Positions 25,745 through 34,322 of a DNA stretch of 64,000 nucleotides are shown in pieces (within the stretch, counting starts at the first letter, position 1; the number at the start of each line of letters is the position of its first letter). This stretch comes from Alteraquisediminimonas sediminicola (lineage in GTDB: Bacteria > Pseudomonadota > Alphaproteobacteria > Sphingomonadales > Sphingomonadaceae): the NCBI RefSeq assembly GCF_019740335.1, contig NZ_JAHXZS010000002.1, forward strand, positions 62,001-126,000, written 5' to 3'. The notes below the pieces were generated by a model. It was not told the DNA's origin. It saw only the letters and a program-made list of their open reading frames with translations, and did not search any database. A program made the position numbers and the translations under genes.

Positions 25745-26551
25745 TCAGCCGAAAGTATCGGCCAGCTCGCCCGTAAAGACATGGGTCGCAGGCCCCGTCA
25801 TCAGGATCGTGCCGCCCGGTTGCCAATCAATCTGCAGATCGCCGCCCGGCAGGCTGACCTTGACCTGATGGCCCACCAGCCCGCGCCGGATCGCGGCGAC
25901 CGCCGTGGCGCATGCCCCGGTGCCGCATGCCTGCGTCAGGCCCGCGCCGCGTTCCCACACCCGTAATTTCAGATGATCAGGCCCAACCAACTGGGCGACA
26001 TTCACATTGACCCGTTCGGGGAACATCGGATCATGTTCGATCACCGGGCCGATCTGCGCGAGATCGACCGCATCGCAATCGGGCACGAAAAAGATCACAT
26101 GCGGATTGCCGACATTGACGGCCATCGGCGTTTCCAGCCCGTCATCCCACGCCACCGGCATGTTGGCGCTGTCCATCGCAAAAGCGAGCGGGATTTCATT
26201 CCATGCAAAATGCGGCGCCCCCATATCGACGCTCGGTGCCGCACCGCTGACCCGTGCTTCGATCATGCCGCCTGCGGTTTCGATCCGGGGATGGCCGCCC
26301 AACAACAACGCGACGCAGCGCGATGCATTGCCACAGGCCCCGACTTCGCTGCCATCCGCATTGAAAATCCGCATCCGCGCATCGGCAACGTCGGAAGATT
26401 CGATCAGGATCAACTGGTCGCAGCCCACGCCCGTATGACGGTCGGCAATCGCGGCGGCGCGGGCCGCATCAATGACAACTGGCGCGCTGCGGGCATCAAT
26501 GACGACAAAGTCATTACCCAGCCCGTGCATCTTATGAAATTTTATGCCCAT
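25745..26551 (-). CDS. dapF: diaminopimelate epimerase
   Basis: A 268-residue PLP-independent racemase with two catalytic cysteines: Cys73 in GACGNASRC and a second near residue 217 in QACGTGACAT. It begins with the usual FHKMHGLGNDFVVID. It converts LL- to meso-diaminopimelate for peptidoglycan and lysine. First gene of an apparent dapF-mtaB-ftsY-ispZ-mtgA operon on the minus strand. Confidence 0.96.
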   Translation of the reverse strand: MGIKFHKMHGLGNDFVVIDARSAPVVIDAARAAAIADRHTGVGCDQLILIESSDVADARMRIFNADGSEVGACGNASRCVALLLGGHPRIETAGGMIEARVSGAAPSVDMGAPHFAWNEIPLAFAMDSANMPVAWDDGLETPMAVNVGNPHVIFFVPDCDAVDLAQIGPVIEHDPMFPERVNVNVAQLVGPDHLKLRVWERGAGLTQACGTGACATAVAAIRRGLVGHQVKVSLPGGDLQIDWQPGGTILMTGPATHVFTGELADTFG

Positions 26552-26591
26552 CCTTCGGCCTCTATGCCGACATCAGGCATGAGTCCAGTAT

Positions 26592-28274
26592 TCAGCCAAA
26601 GGCGTTGGAGCCATAATTTCGATACGCCCCCTCTCCCCCACGCGCGCCGGTCAGATCGACCGAGGCGGCTTCATCCGGCACATTTGCGACATGGTCGTCC
26701 TTGGTGGCGTTCAACAGGACTTCAACCTGCATCGCGGACAGGGGCTTGCCATAATGCCAGCCTTGGCCCTTGACGCAGCCCATCTCTTTCAACCGTTCCA
26801 GCGTATCGAGATCTTCAATCCCCTCCGCCGTGATGTTGAGACTCAGGCTTTCTCCTAGCCGGGTAATCGCATCGACAATCGCCGCGCTGTCGCTGTTTTC
26901 GCTCATCGACATTACAAAACTCTTGTCGATCTTGATCCGATCGAACGGCAAGGCGCGCAAATGGGCAAGCGAGCTATAGCCAGTGCCAAAATCATCGAGC
27001 GCAAGCCGCACCCCCTGATTTTTCAGGCTGGCGACAATCGACTGGGCAAGGCCAAGATTATCGAACAACGATGTTTCGGTAATCTCGATTTCAAGGCGAT
27101 TGGCAGGAAAGCCGGTTTTGACCAGTAGCTTGAGGATTTTCTGGGCCAGCCAAGGGTCCTTCAACTGGTCCGGCGAAATATTCACCGACAATGTCAACGC
27201 CGGATCCCAGTCGCGCGACATTTCAAATGCCTGTTCCATGATCGACATCGACAGATCGCCGATCATGCCCGTTTCTTCGGCAATCGGAATGAACACATCC
27301 GGCAAAATAATGCCGTTGATCGGATGTTCCCAGCGCGCCAATACTTCAAAGCCACGCAGCGTGCCGGTCGCAAGATCGATCTGCTTTTCAAAATAGGGCA
27401 CAAACTGCCCCTTGGGAATGCCGTCCCTGATCCCCTGTTCGATATCATTGCGAATGCGCAATTCGCTCTCCATCCCGGCATCGAACCAGACCGAACGATT
27501 CTTGCCGCGACGCTTGGCCGCATGCATCGCGATATTGGCGCGGCGCAGCAGGACGTCCGCCGATGAACCGTCGATATCGCTGCGGGCAAGGCCGATGGAA
27601 CTGCTGATCGAGACAATCGCGCCATTGATGTCGAACGACCGGCGCGTGGCCTTCAAGACACTCTCGACAACCCCATCCACGCGTTCGAGTGACTTGCCAT
27701 CAAAACGCAGGATCATTGCAAATTCATCGCCGCCGATGCGACCGACCACCGCATCCTCTGGCGCATCAGCCATCAGGCGCGTTGCCACCACCTTCAACAC
27801 CTGATCGCCGACATTATTGCCATGCACGTCATTTACATTTTTGAAGCAATCGAGATCGACCATCAACATGACGATATATTGATCGACACTCATTTCATGT
27901 TCGGTCATCGCCTGACCACGATCGACAATATTGGCGCGGTTGAGCAAGCCCGTCAGCGCATCGGTCTCTTTCAGGGAATCCGCCAACCGGTCGGCTTTTT
28001 CCTTGGCCTTCGCGGTGGACAGACCATCGCGATAACGCCGCCAGCTAAACAGGACCAAGGCGATGTTCAACAACACCGTCGATGCCAGCACCGCATCAAG
28101 CTGGCCGGAGCCATCCACCGCATTTTTGATAATATTGACGAACATATCTACCGCCGATCCGGCAAACATGATGATCGCCCCAAAGACGATGGCACCACTG
28201 ACCAGATCACGCCCCGCCGTGCCGGATAGGTGCTCAATGCTATTCGATTTAAGTCCTGAACGCTGATCAAACAT
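26592..28274 (-). CDS. GGDEF-EAL cyclic-di-GMP protein
   Basis: A 560-residue protein. Two hydrophobic helices (about 28-50 and 58-76) anchor it in the membrane. The GGDEF domain has an intact GGDEF motif (181-185) but no RxxD inhibitory site just upstream. The EAL domain has EVLAR (310-314), and DDFGTGYSSL and KIDKSFV further on, so phosphodiesterase activity is plausible. The signal sensed is not evident. It stands alone between dapF and a UbiH-type gene, with a 187-base upstream region containing no other gene. Confidence 0.92.
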   Translation of the reverse strand: MFDQRSGLKSNSIEHLSGTAGRDLVSGAIVFGAIIMFAGSAVDMFVNIIKNAVDGSGQLDAVLASTVLLNIALVLFSWRRYRDGLSTAKAKEKADRLADSLKETDALTGLLNRANIVDRGQAMTEHEMSVDQYIVMLMVDLDCFKNVNDVHGNNVGDQVLKVVATRLMADAPEDAVVGRIGGDEFAMILRFDGKSLERVDGVVESVLKATRRSFDINGAIVSISSSIGLARSDIDGSSADVLLRRANIAMHAAKRRGKNRSVWFDAGMESELRIRNDIEQGIRDGIPKGQFVPYFEKQIDLATGTLRGFEVLARWEHPINGIILPDVFIPIAEETGMIGDLSMSIMEQAFEMSRDWDPALTLSVNISPDQLKDPWLAQKILKLLVKTGFPANRLEIEITETSLFDNLGLAQSIVASLKNQGVRLALDDFGTGYSSLAHLRALPFDRIKIDKSFVMSMSENSDSAAIVDAITRLGESLSLNITAEGIEDLDTLERLKEMGCVKGQGWHYGKPLSAMQVEVLLNATKDDHVANVPDEAASVDLTGARGGEGAYRNYGSNAFG

Positions 28275-28461
28275 ATACGCAACCCCGATTACTCGACGAT
28301 ATATGTTCTAGCATTCAGAGTCTGAAAGACGCGTTAAACCCCGCGCGCGTCTAAAAAATAATCATTATTATCACCAATTTGGCTTAAAATCGGCCTTATT
28401 CCGCGCTATAATCCGCCGTAACATTATATCGGCCTCGCCATATCGCATGCGTTCCCAATCG

Positions 28462-29697
28462 TCAGAGCGTCATGCCGTGCAGCAATTTCGGCAGATCCCC
28501 GCTCGCGCCCCGCGCCTCGTTCATGAAGCTTTGTTTCAGCGGCGGCAAATGTTCAACCAGATTGAGTCCAAAACGCCGCACGCCACGGGCAATCTTGCCG
28601 CCCACGCCAAACAAATGGACAAAGCCATCGGTCGCGCCTGCCACCATCAGGCTATCAAGCGCGCGCCAGCGTTCATAACGCGCCAATAACTGCGCATCGC
28701 CCGCATCCAGCCCGAGCCGGATGCCATCCACCAGCACTTCCGCCAGCGTCGCCGCATCGCGCAGGCCGAGGTTCAGGCCCTGACCCGCAATCGGATGAAT
28801 GCCATGCGCCGCATCGCCGACCAGCGCCAACCGCTCGCCCGTGATCTTGGCAGTATGGTGGAAGCTGAGCGGATAGAATGAGCGCGGCGACAACAATTTC
28901 ATCTGACCAAGCAGCCCGCCCGTCTTGCGGTGCATTTCCGCCAAAAACGCTTTTTCCGGCAGGGTGGCAAGCGCAGGCGCATCCTCGCGCGACACCGTCC
29001 AGACAACGCAGGAGCGATTGCCCGGCAGCATCGGCAGAATCGCGAATGGTCCATCGGCATAGAAGATTTCATGCGCCACATTCTCATGCGACAATTCATG
29101 TTCGACCATGCAGATCACCGCCGAATGGTCATATTGCCAGCGCGCGGCATTGATCCCGGCGGCATCGCGGGTCGGCGATTGCCGCCCTTCCGCCCCGATC
29201 AACAGCCCCGCCTTGACCGTCGCGCCGGACTGGAGCGTCGCCACGACGCCCAAAGGCCCGCGATCCACCTCGACCGCCCGATCCTGCATCATCAGCCGGA
29301 TGTTGTCCGCCTGCGCCGCTTGCTCATGCAGCGCCACCCGCAAGGCGCGGTTTTCGAACATATAGCCAAGCGGCGGTTCATGCGGGTCGGACGCGAAAAT
29401 CAGCGGCTTTTTTTGCAGGCCATCACGCACTTCGATCGTGCGGATCGGACAGCCCTTGCCCGCCAGACGCGCGCCCACGCCAATGGCTTCGAGCATCGCA
29501 TAAGGCCCGCTCGCCACCGCAGAGGCGCGGCCATCATGGCCGGGGGCGAGAATATCCGCCGGGTTTGCCGGATCGACGACAATGCTGCTGACCCCATGCA
29601 CATCAAGCGCGAGCGCCAGCGTCAGCCCGACAAGGCCGCCGCCAAGGATCAGCACATCGCTGGTAATGATATCTTTATGGGGTTCAGCCACCGTCAA
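28462..29697 (-). CDS. UbiH/UbiF/COQ6-family FAD-dependent hydroxylase
   Basis: About 411 residues. The FAD-binding GGGLVGLTLALAL motif lies near residues 18-30, and the second FAD motif GDAAHGIHPIAGQGLNLGLRD is around 305. This family hydroxylates the ubiquinone ring. The start is unusual: TTG at 29697 overlaps the stop of the SDHAF4 gene (TTGA), with GTG at 29691 as alternative. The ATG at 29727 would overlap SDHAF4 by 34 bases and adds residues untypical of the family. Co-transcription with SDHAF4 is likely. Confidence 0.85.
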   Translation of the reverse strand: MTVAEPHKDIITSDVLILGGGLVGLTLALALDVHGVSSIVVDPANPADILAPGHDGRASAVASGPYAMLEAIGVGARLAGKGCPIRTIEVRDGLQKKPLIFASDPHEPPLGYMFENRALRVALHEQAAQADNIRLMMQDRAVEVDRGPLGVVATLQSGATVKAGLLIGAEGRQSPTRDAAGINAARWQYDHSAVICMVEHELSHENVAHEIFYADGPFAILPMLPGNRSCVVWTVSREDAPALATLPEKAFLAEMHRKTGGLLGQMKLLSPRSFYPLSFHHTAKITGERLALVGDAAHGIHPIAGQGLNLGLRDAATLAEVLVDGIRLGLDAGDAQLLARYERWRALDSLMVAGATDGFVHLFGVGGKIARGVRRFGLNLVEHLPPLKQSFMNEARGASGDLPKLLHGMTL

Positions 29698-29888
29698 AAA
29701 TCCACCGCAATGCCTTTGAGTTCCCAATCGCCATAACGCACCGGGTCCAACCCGTTGCGACCGCCATGTTCTTCCGCCGCTACCACGGGCTGGGGCGCAG
29801 GCAAGGGCGGGCTCGGTGTCAGATAGGACGGGGCCTTCACATGGGCCGGGCGTTGGCCGGGGGTCGTCTTGGGATGTTCAACGGACAT
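29694..29888 (-). CDS. DUF1674 / SDHAF4-like succinate dehydrogenase assembly factor
   Basis: A 64-residue protein with a disordered Pro-rich N-terminal half and the conserved C-terminal motif NGLDPVRYGDWELKG ending in DF. This matches the DUF1674/SDHAF4 family (mitochondrial Sdh8), which helps mature flavinylated SdhA and is common in alphaproteobacteria. It lies upstream of and overlaps the UbiH-type gene. Confidence 0.85.
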   Translation of the reverse strand: MSVEHPKTTPGQRPAHVKAPSYLTPSPPLPAPQPVVAAEEHGGRNGLDPVRYGDWELKGIAVDF

Positions 29889-29979
29889 TTTTCACCAGAC
29901 TCAATTATCGCTCAAAGGCAGGCATTGCACAAAGGCAGGCTAAACCCCATTCTAGCGCCAAGGAGGTTCCAGACTCAAG

Positions 29980-30888
29980 ATGAATACCGTCAAGACGATG
30001 ATGTTGCTGGCCGCGCTGACGGCATTGTTCATGGGCATGGGTTTCATGCTCGGCGGATCGGGCGGTGCGATGATCGCGCTCATCGTCGCTGCGGCCATGA
30101 ATCTGTTCACTTATTGGAACGCGGACAAGATCGTCTTGCGCATGCATCACGCGCGCGAGGTCGATGCCCGCTCAGCGCCCGATTTTTATGCGCTGGTGCA
30201 GCAACTGGCCCTGCGCGCGCAAATGCCGATGCCCAAGGTCTATATCATCGATAACCCGAACCCCAATGCCTTTGCCACGGGCCGCAACCCCGAAAATGCC
30301 GCCGTTGCCGCCACCAGCGGCCTGCTTCAGATGCTCAGCCCGGATGAAATCGCGGGCGTGATGGCGCATGAACTGGGCCATGTCCGCAACCGCGACACGT
30401 TGATCATGACAATGGTCGCCACCATTGCCGGGGCGATTTCGATGCTAGCAAATTTCGGGATGTTTTTCCGTTCCAACGACAATCGTTCGGCGGGCATGGC
30501 CGCGTTGCTGGCCGTGATCGTCGCGCCCTTTGCGGCGATGATCGTGCAAATGGCGATCAGCCGCACCCGCGAATATGGGGCCGACCGTGCTGGCGCGGAA
30601 ATCAGCGGCAATCCGCGCGCGCTCGCATCGGCCTTGGCCAAGATTTCGGGCGCGGCCACCCGCATTCCCGATCCGGTCACACAACATAACCCGGCAGCAG
30701 CGCAACTCTATATTGTGCCGACCAGCATCAGTTCGCTCTTTTCCACCCATCCCGCGACCGAAAGCCGGATTGCCGCGCTGGAACAGATTGCGCGGGACAT
30801 GGGAGGCCCGACAAGCTATGGGAGCGCACCTTCGGTTGTGCCACGCTCGGCGCGTCGAAGCGCACTCGACCCGAACGCGCGGAGCTGA
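29980..30888 (+). CDS. htpX: membrane zinc protease HtpX
   Basis: A 302-residue M48 metalloprotease. Two N-terminal helices (7-24, 28-45) precede the zinc motif HELGH (130-134), two more helices (about 145-162, 175-195) and the third zinc ligand in [11 protein letters not shown]. It degrades misfolded membrane proteins. AAGGAGG precedes the ATG. Its stop lies 3 bases before the proposed AUU start of rsmB. Confidence 0.95.
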   Translation: MNTVKTMMLLAALTALFMGMGFMLGGSGGAMIALIVAAAMNLFTYWNADKIVLRMHHAREVDARSAPDFYALVQQLALRAQMPMPKVYIIDNPNPNAFATGRNPENAAVAATSGLLQMLSPDEIAGVMAHELGHVRNRDTLIMTMVATIAGAISMLANFGMFFRSNDNRSAGMAALLAVIVAPFAAMIVQMAISRTREYGADRAGAEISGNPRALASALAKISGAATRIPDPVTQHNPAAAQLYIVPTSISSLFSTHPATESRIAALEQIARDMGGPTSYGSAPSVVPRSARRSALDPNARS

Positions 30889-30891
30889 ACC

Positions 30892-32190
30892 ATTTCCGAA
30901 ATCGACCCTTCCGAAAGCGCCAATGCCCAAATTGCGGGCCTGAACAGCCGCCGCGCAGCGTTGCGCCTGTTGGATGCGGTGCTGCGTACCGGCACGCCGT
31001 TGGAAGCGGCCCTGTCGACGGCCACCAAAGGTCTGGAGCGTTCGGAAGATCGCGCCTTCGCCCATGCGATTGCGGGCCATGTGCTGCGCCGCCTTGGCGA
31101 CCTTGATCAATTGATCGATTCCGCCACGGCCCAGCCGCTGGCAATGGATGCCAAGGCGCGAATGGTGCTGCGGATCGCCTTGGTGCAGGCGCTGGTGCTG
31201 AAAACCCCGGCCCATGCGGTGATCGCGACCTGCCTGCCCTTGGTCGAGGGCGGGCCGAAACGGCTGGTCCATGGTGTGCTCGGCACCTTGTTGCGCAAGG
31301 GCGCAACCCTGCCCGATGATCGCGGCAGCCTGCCTGAACCCGTCGCGATGCGCTGGGGCAGCGCATGGGGCATGAATGTGCTGTCGGCGGCCAAACAGGC
31401 GCTGGCCAGCCCGCCGCCGACCGATATCACTTTGCGCGATGCCGCCGCGACCCAAGGCTTTTGCGACAGTCTGGGCGGCAATAGCCTTGCCCCCGGCCAT
31501 GTCCGCCTGCACGACAATGCAGCGATCCCGGCGCTTGAAGGTTTTGCCTCGGGCGAATGGTGGGTGCAGGATCTCGCGGCTTCGCTGCCTGCCCGCCTGT
31601 TGGGCAACAGCCGTGGCGGCGACGCGCTCGACCTGTGCGCCGCGCCCGGCGGCAAGACGATGCAATTGGCGGCTTCAGGCTGGAAAGTCACCGCGCTCGA
31701 CCTGTCCGAAAAACGGATGCGGCGGCTGTTGGAGAATCTCGAACGCACGTCGCTCGATGCGGAAATCGTGGTGGACGATGTCCGCAAATGGCAGACCGAT
31801 GCGCAATTCGATGCGATCCTGCTGGATGCGCCGTGCAGCGCCACCGGCATTTTCCGTCGCCACCCGGATGTGCTGCACCGGGTGCGGCCCAAGGATATTG
31901 CGACGCTCGCCGAACTCCAGTCAGAATTGCTCGACCGTGCGCTCGGTTGGCTGAAACCTTCGGGCAAGCTTGTCTATGCGACATGTTCGCTTGAACCGGC
32001 GGAAGGCGAACAACAGATCGAGACGTTTCTCGAACGCCATCCCGATGTCATGATCGACCCGATCACCGCAGACGAACTACCCGCAGGCATCCCGGCAAAT
32101 GATCGCGGTTGGGTCCGGTTGCTGCCCGGCATGATCGCCGAACAAGGCGGGCTGGACGGCTTTTTCATCGCGCGGCTCAAATACCGCTGA
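30892..32190 (+). CDS. rsmB: 16S rRNA m5C967 methyltransferase RsmB, possible AUU start
   Basis: A NusB-like RNA-binding domain (about 20-150) is followed by an m5C methyltransferase domain: SAM loop LCAAPGGKTMQLA, DAPCSATGIFRRHP with one catalytic Cys, and TCSLEPAEGE with the other. In frame, a stop lies at 30886-30888 (the htpX stop), and no ATG or GTG exists before the conserved SRRAALRLLDAVL region. AUU at 30892 has GGAG seven bases upstream (30881-30884). CUG (30940) or UUG (30961) are alternatives; the last would truncate the conserved N-terminus. Length from AUU is 432 residues, normal for RsmB. Confidence 0.88.
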   Translation: MSEIDPSESANAQIAGLNSRRAALRLLDAVLRTGTPLEAALSTATKGLERSEDRAFAHAIAGHVLRRLGDLDQLIDSATAQPLAMDAKARMVLRIALVQALVLKTPAHAVIATCLPLVEGGPKRLVHGVLGTLLRKGATLPDDRGSLPEPVAMRWGSAWGMNVLSAAKQALASPPPTDITLRDAAATQGFCDSLGGNSLAPGHVRLHDNAAIPALEGFASGEWWVQDLAASLPARLLGNSRGGDALDLCAAPGGKTMQLAASGWKVTALDLSEKRMRRLLENLERTSLDAEIVVDDVRKWQTDAQFDAILLDAPCSATGIFRRHPDVLHRVRPKDIATLAELQSELLDRALGWLKPSGKLVYATCSLEPAEGEQQIETFLERHPDVMIDPITADELPAGIPANDRGWVRLLPGMIAEQGGLDGFFIARLKYR

Positions 32191-32198
32191 TAAAATGC

Positions 32199-32233
32199 GT
32201 GCCGGGGCGAGGCTGTCGCCATTGCCCCGGCAC
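32199..32233. terminator. hairpin between convergent rsmB and tadC
   Basis: A 10-bp perfect stem (GTGCCGGGGC 32199-32208 with 32224-32233) with a 15-base loop. There is no T-run, so it may terminate weakly or need Rho. Confidence 0.45.
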
Positions 32234-32238
32234 ATAGC

Positions 32239-33237
32239 TTACATCCCAAATGCGTCGGAGATCGAACAGGCCGCAGGCCCAAGGATAACGATAAACAACA
32301 CCGGCAGAATGAAAAGAATCAGCGGCACCGTCATGATCGCCGGCAACCGCGCGGCCTTTTCTTCCGCCCGCATCATCCGTTCATTCCGAAATTCCGCAGA
32401 CAGGACGCGCAACGAACTGGCGAGCGGCGTACCGTATTTCTCGGTCTGGATCATGGTCGACACCACGCCGCGGATGGAATCGAAATTCACCCGCATCGAG
32501 AGATTTTCAAACGCCTGACGACGCTCGGTCAAAAAGCTCAGTTCAATCGATGTCAGCGCGAATTCATCTGCCAATTCAGGATAGGCCTTGCCCAACTCCC
32601 GCGCGACACGGCCAAAAGCGGCATCGACGGTCAGACCTGCCTCGGCGCAGATGACGAGCAGATCCAGCCCATCCGGCAACCCCTTGCGAATGGCATCGCT
32701 GCGCTTTTGCACCTTGTTTTGCACATAAATATCAGGTGCTTTGTAAGCAACGATCAGCGATCCGGCGACAAGCATGAACTGTTTGAGCGGCGACCATAAG
32801 GGAAACCAATCCAACACATAAACGCCGATGGCCATCCCGCCACCGATCACGATCGGCAAGACAAGACGCCCAAAAATGACCGCCACGGCAAGGTCTTTGG
32901 AACGAATGCCCGCCTGCATCAATTTGATCTGTGCCGCGCGCAACTGTTCACCCTGCAACATCTGGAACCGTTCAAGTACGGCCTTGATCCAGTCGGTATG
33001 TTGATTCTTGCGCACCAGCTTGGCCCTGCGACCAGTGGCAGTGGCTACTTTGGTGATGCCGGCACGCAGTTCATCGCGCCGATCGTTCAGCATCTTGACC
33101 CGCTTGGCCATTGGATCACGGACAGTGGTCGCGGCATAGATCGCGACCATGATGGCCAATGTCGCCACACCAGCCAAAGTCGTCCCCACCAGTGCGACAT
33201 CCACACCCATGATGGTCGGACCTAGGTTATTGTTCAT
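32239..33237 (-). CDS. tadC: Tad pilus inner-membrane protein TadC
   Basis: A 332-residue GspF-type platform protein. A membrane helix near the N-terminus (18-38), a charged cytosolic region, further helices at about 135-175 and a hydrophobic C-terminus (300-325) enclose the T2SSF domain with DGLDLLVICAEAGLTVD and FGRVARELG. It pairs with TadB in the Tad/Flp pilus platform (CpaH in Caulobacter). It is last in the operon, 24 bases after tadB. Confidence 0.9.
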   Translation of the reverse strand: MNNNLGPTIMGVDVALVGTTLAGVATLAIMVAIYAATTVRDPMAKRVKMLNDRRDELRAGITKVATATGRRAKLVRKNQHTDWIKAVLERFQMLQGEQLRAAQIKLMQAGIRSKDLAVAVIFGRLVLPIVIGGGMAIGVYVLDWFPLWSPLKQFMLVAGSLIVAYKAPDIYVQNKVQKRSDAIRKGLPDGLDLLVICAEAGLTVDAAFGRVARELGKAYPELADEFALTSIELSFLTERRQAFENLSMRVNFDSIRGVVSTMIQTEKYGTPLASSLRVLSAEFRNERMMRAEEKAARLPAIMTVPLILFILPVLFIVILGPAACSISDAFGM

Positions 33238-33261
33238 GGTCTCTATTCCCTCTGGCCGCGA

Positions 33262-34236
33262 TCAGATTTCAAAGCTGATCATCTTGGCCATGATGATCGC
33301 CCCGATCGACATCCAGACCATCCCGGCCCCACCCGCGATCATCAAACGCTGTTCGACGAAGAAGCCCTGCATATAGCTGTCGTTGATGAACCAGATCAGC
33401 CCGAACACGATGAACGGCAATGAACCGATAATATAGGCGGATGCCTTGGATTCGGATGACATCGCCTTGATCTTGAGCTTCATCTGCGAACGCTTGCGCA
33501 ACACATCGGCAAGGTTCGACAAGGTTTCCGCAAGGTTGCCCCCGGTTTCACGCTGAATGGCAATCGAGATGCAAAAGAACTGGAATTCCGGCGTACCAAG
33601 ACGATCGGCGGTTTCCTGCAACGCCACGTCCATTGTCCGGCCAATCCGCATTTTATCGGACACGTTTCGGAATTCGACCCCCACTGGCCCCGGCACTTCC
33701 TGCCCGACCAGACTGAGAGTTTCAGAAATCGGCAGACCTGAACGCAAACCACGCACCAGCAAATCGATCGCATCGGGGAATTTGACGGTGAAGGCGTGGA
33801 CACGCCGCTTGATGAGGGAGTTCACCACCATGTGCGGCATGCCTAGACCCACCGGAAAACCGGCGACAATGGCAAAAATAATGGGCATGCCCTTGACCAG
33901 CAAAATGATGGTGACCATCAGCGATAAACCGCCTGATGCCATCATATATTGCGGCAGGGTCCAGTTCTTGCCGGTCCGCAAGATGCGTTCCCGCAACAAG
34001 GCAGGCCGGGGGATGAACTGCGACATGACATTGTCCAGCCGGGTCTGGCGATTGGCGACAATCTTGCGCAACTGCGCCTGCACCGTCACGCTGGAATTGG
34101 AACTATAGCGTTCCTTCAATCCTTCCAACCGCTTGGCAGCCATTTTGTTGGCAGACGGCCCGGATGACAGGCCCATCAACAGCAACATAACAGTCAGGAC
34201 GCCAGCGCCCAACATGATGGTCTGTATCATCGTCAT
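33262..34236 (-). CDS. tadB: Tad pilus inner-membrane protein TadB
   Basis: About 324 residues from the ATG at 34236 (MTMIQTIMLG), chosen because it follows GGAAG and overlaps the upstream mini-ORF (ATGA). The T2SSF domain has FPDAIDLLVRGLRSGLPISE and IQRETGGNLAETLSNLADVLR. N-terminal, central and C-terminal membrane helices are clear. It corresponds to CpaG in Caulobacter and works with TadC and the motor ATPase TadA/CpaF, whose gene is not beside it here. Confidence 0.9.
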   Translation of the reverse strand: MTMIQTIMLGAGVLTVMLLLMGLSSGPSANKMAAKRLEGLKERYSSNSSVTVQAQLRKIVANRQTRLDNVMSQFIPRPALLRERILRTGKNWTLPQYMMASGGLSLMVTIILLVKGMPIIFAIVAGFPVGLGMPHMVVNSLIKRRVHAFTVKFPDAIDLLVRGLRSGLPISETLSLVGQEVPGPVGVEFRNVSDKMRIGRTMDVALQETADRLGTPEFQFFCISIAIQRETGGNLAETLSNLADVLRKRSQMKLKIKAMSSESKASAYIIGSLPFIVFGLIWFINDSYMQGFFVEQRLMIAGGAGMVWMSIGAIIMAKMISFEI

Positions 34237-34322
34237 TGCCCATCTTCCCGTCTTGTCTCGGCGACACGGCACGATCCGGCGCGCGGATCAATCTCGTGCA
34301 CAGAGAAAATTTGACTGCCCAT
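34233..34322 (-). CDS. 29-codon coupled mini-ORF in the cpaF position
   Basis: The start ATG overlaps the cpaE stop (TGATG at 34322) and the stop TGA overlaps the tadB start (ATGA at 34236). The 29-residue product (MGSQIFSVHEIDPRAG and 13 more) has no recognisable motif. Its tight coupling on both sides and its place between cpaE and tadB, where cpaF normally lies, suggest either a small coupled gene or the scar of an in-frame cpaF deletion. It may also be a chance ORF. Confidence 0.3.
   Translation of the reverse strand: MGSQIFSVHEIDPRAGSCRVAETRREDGQ

Noticed and set aside
28325-28353. Inverted repeat AGACGCG / CGCGTCT before the UbiH-type gene region
   Set aside because: The stem is followed by A rather than T on the plus strand and by only a few T on the minus strand, where no gene ends, so a terminator role is not supported.
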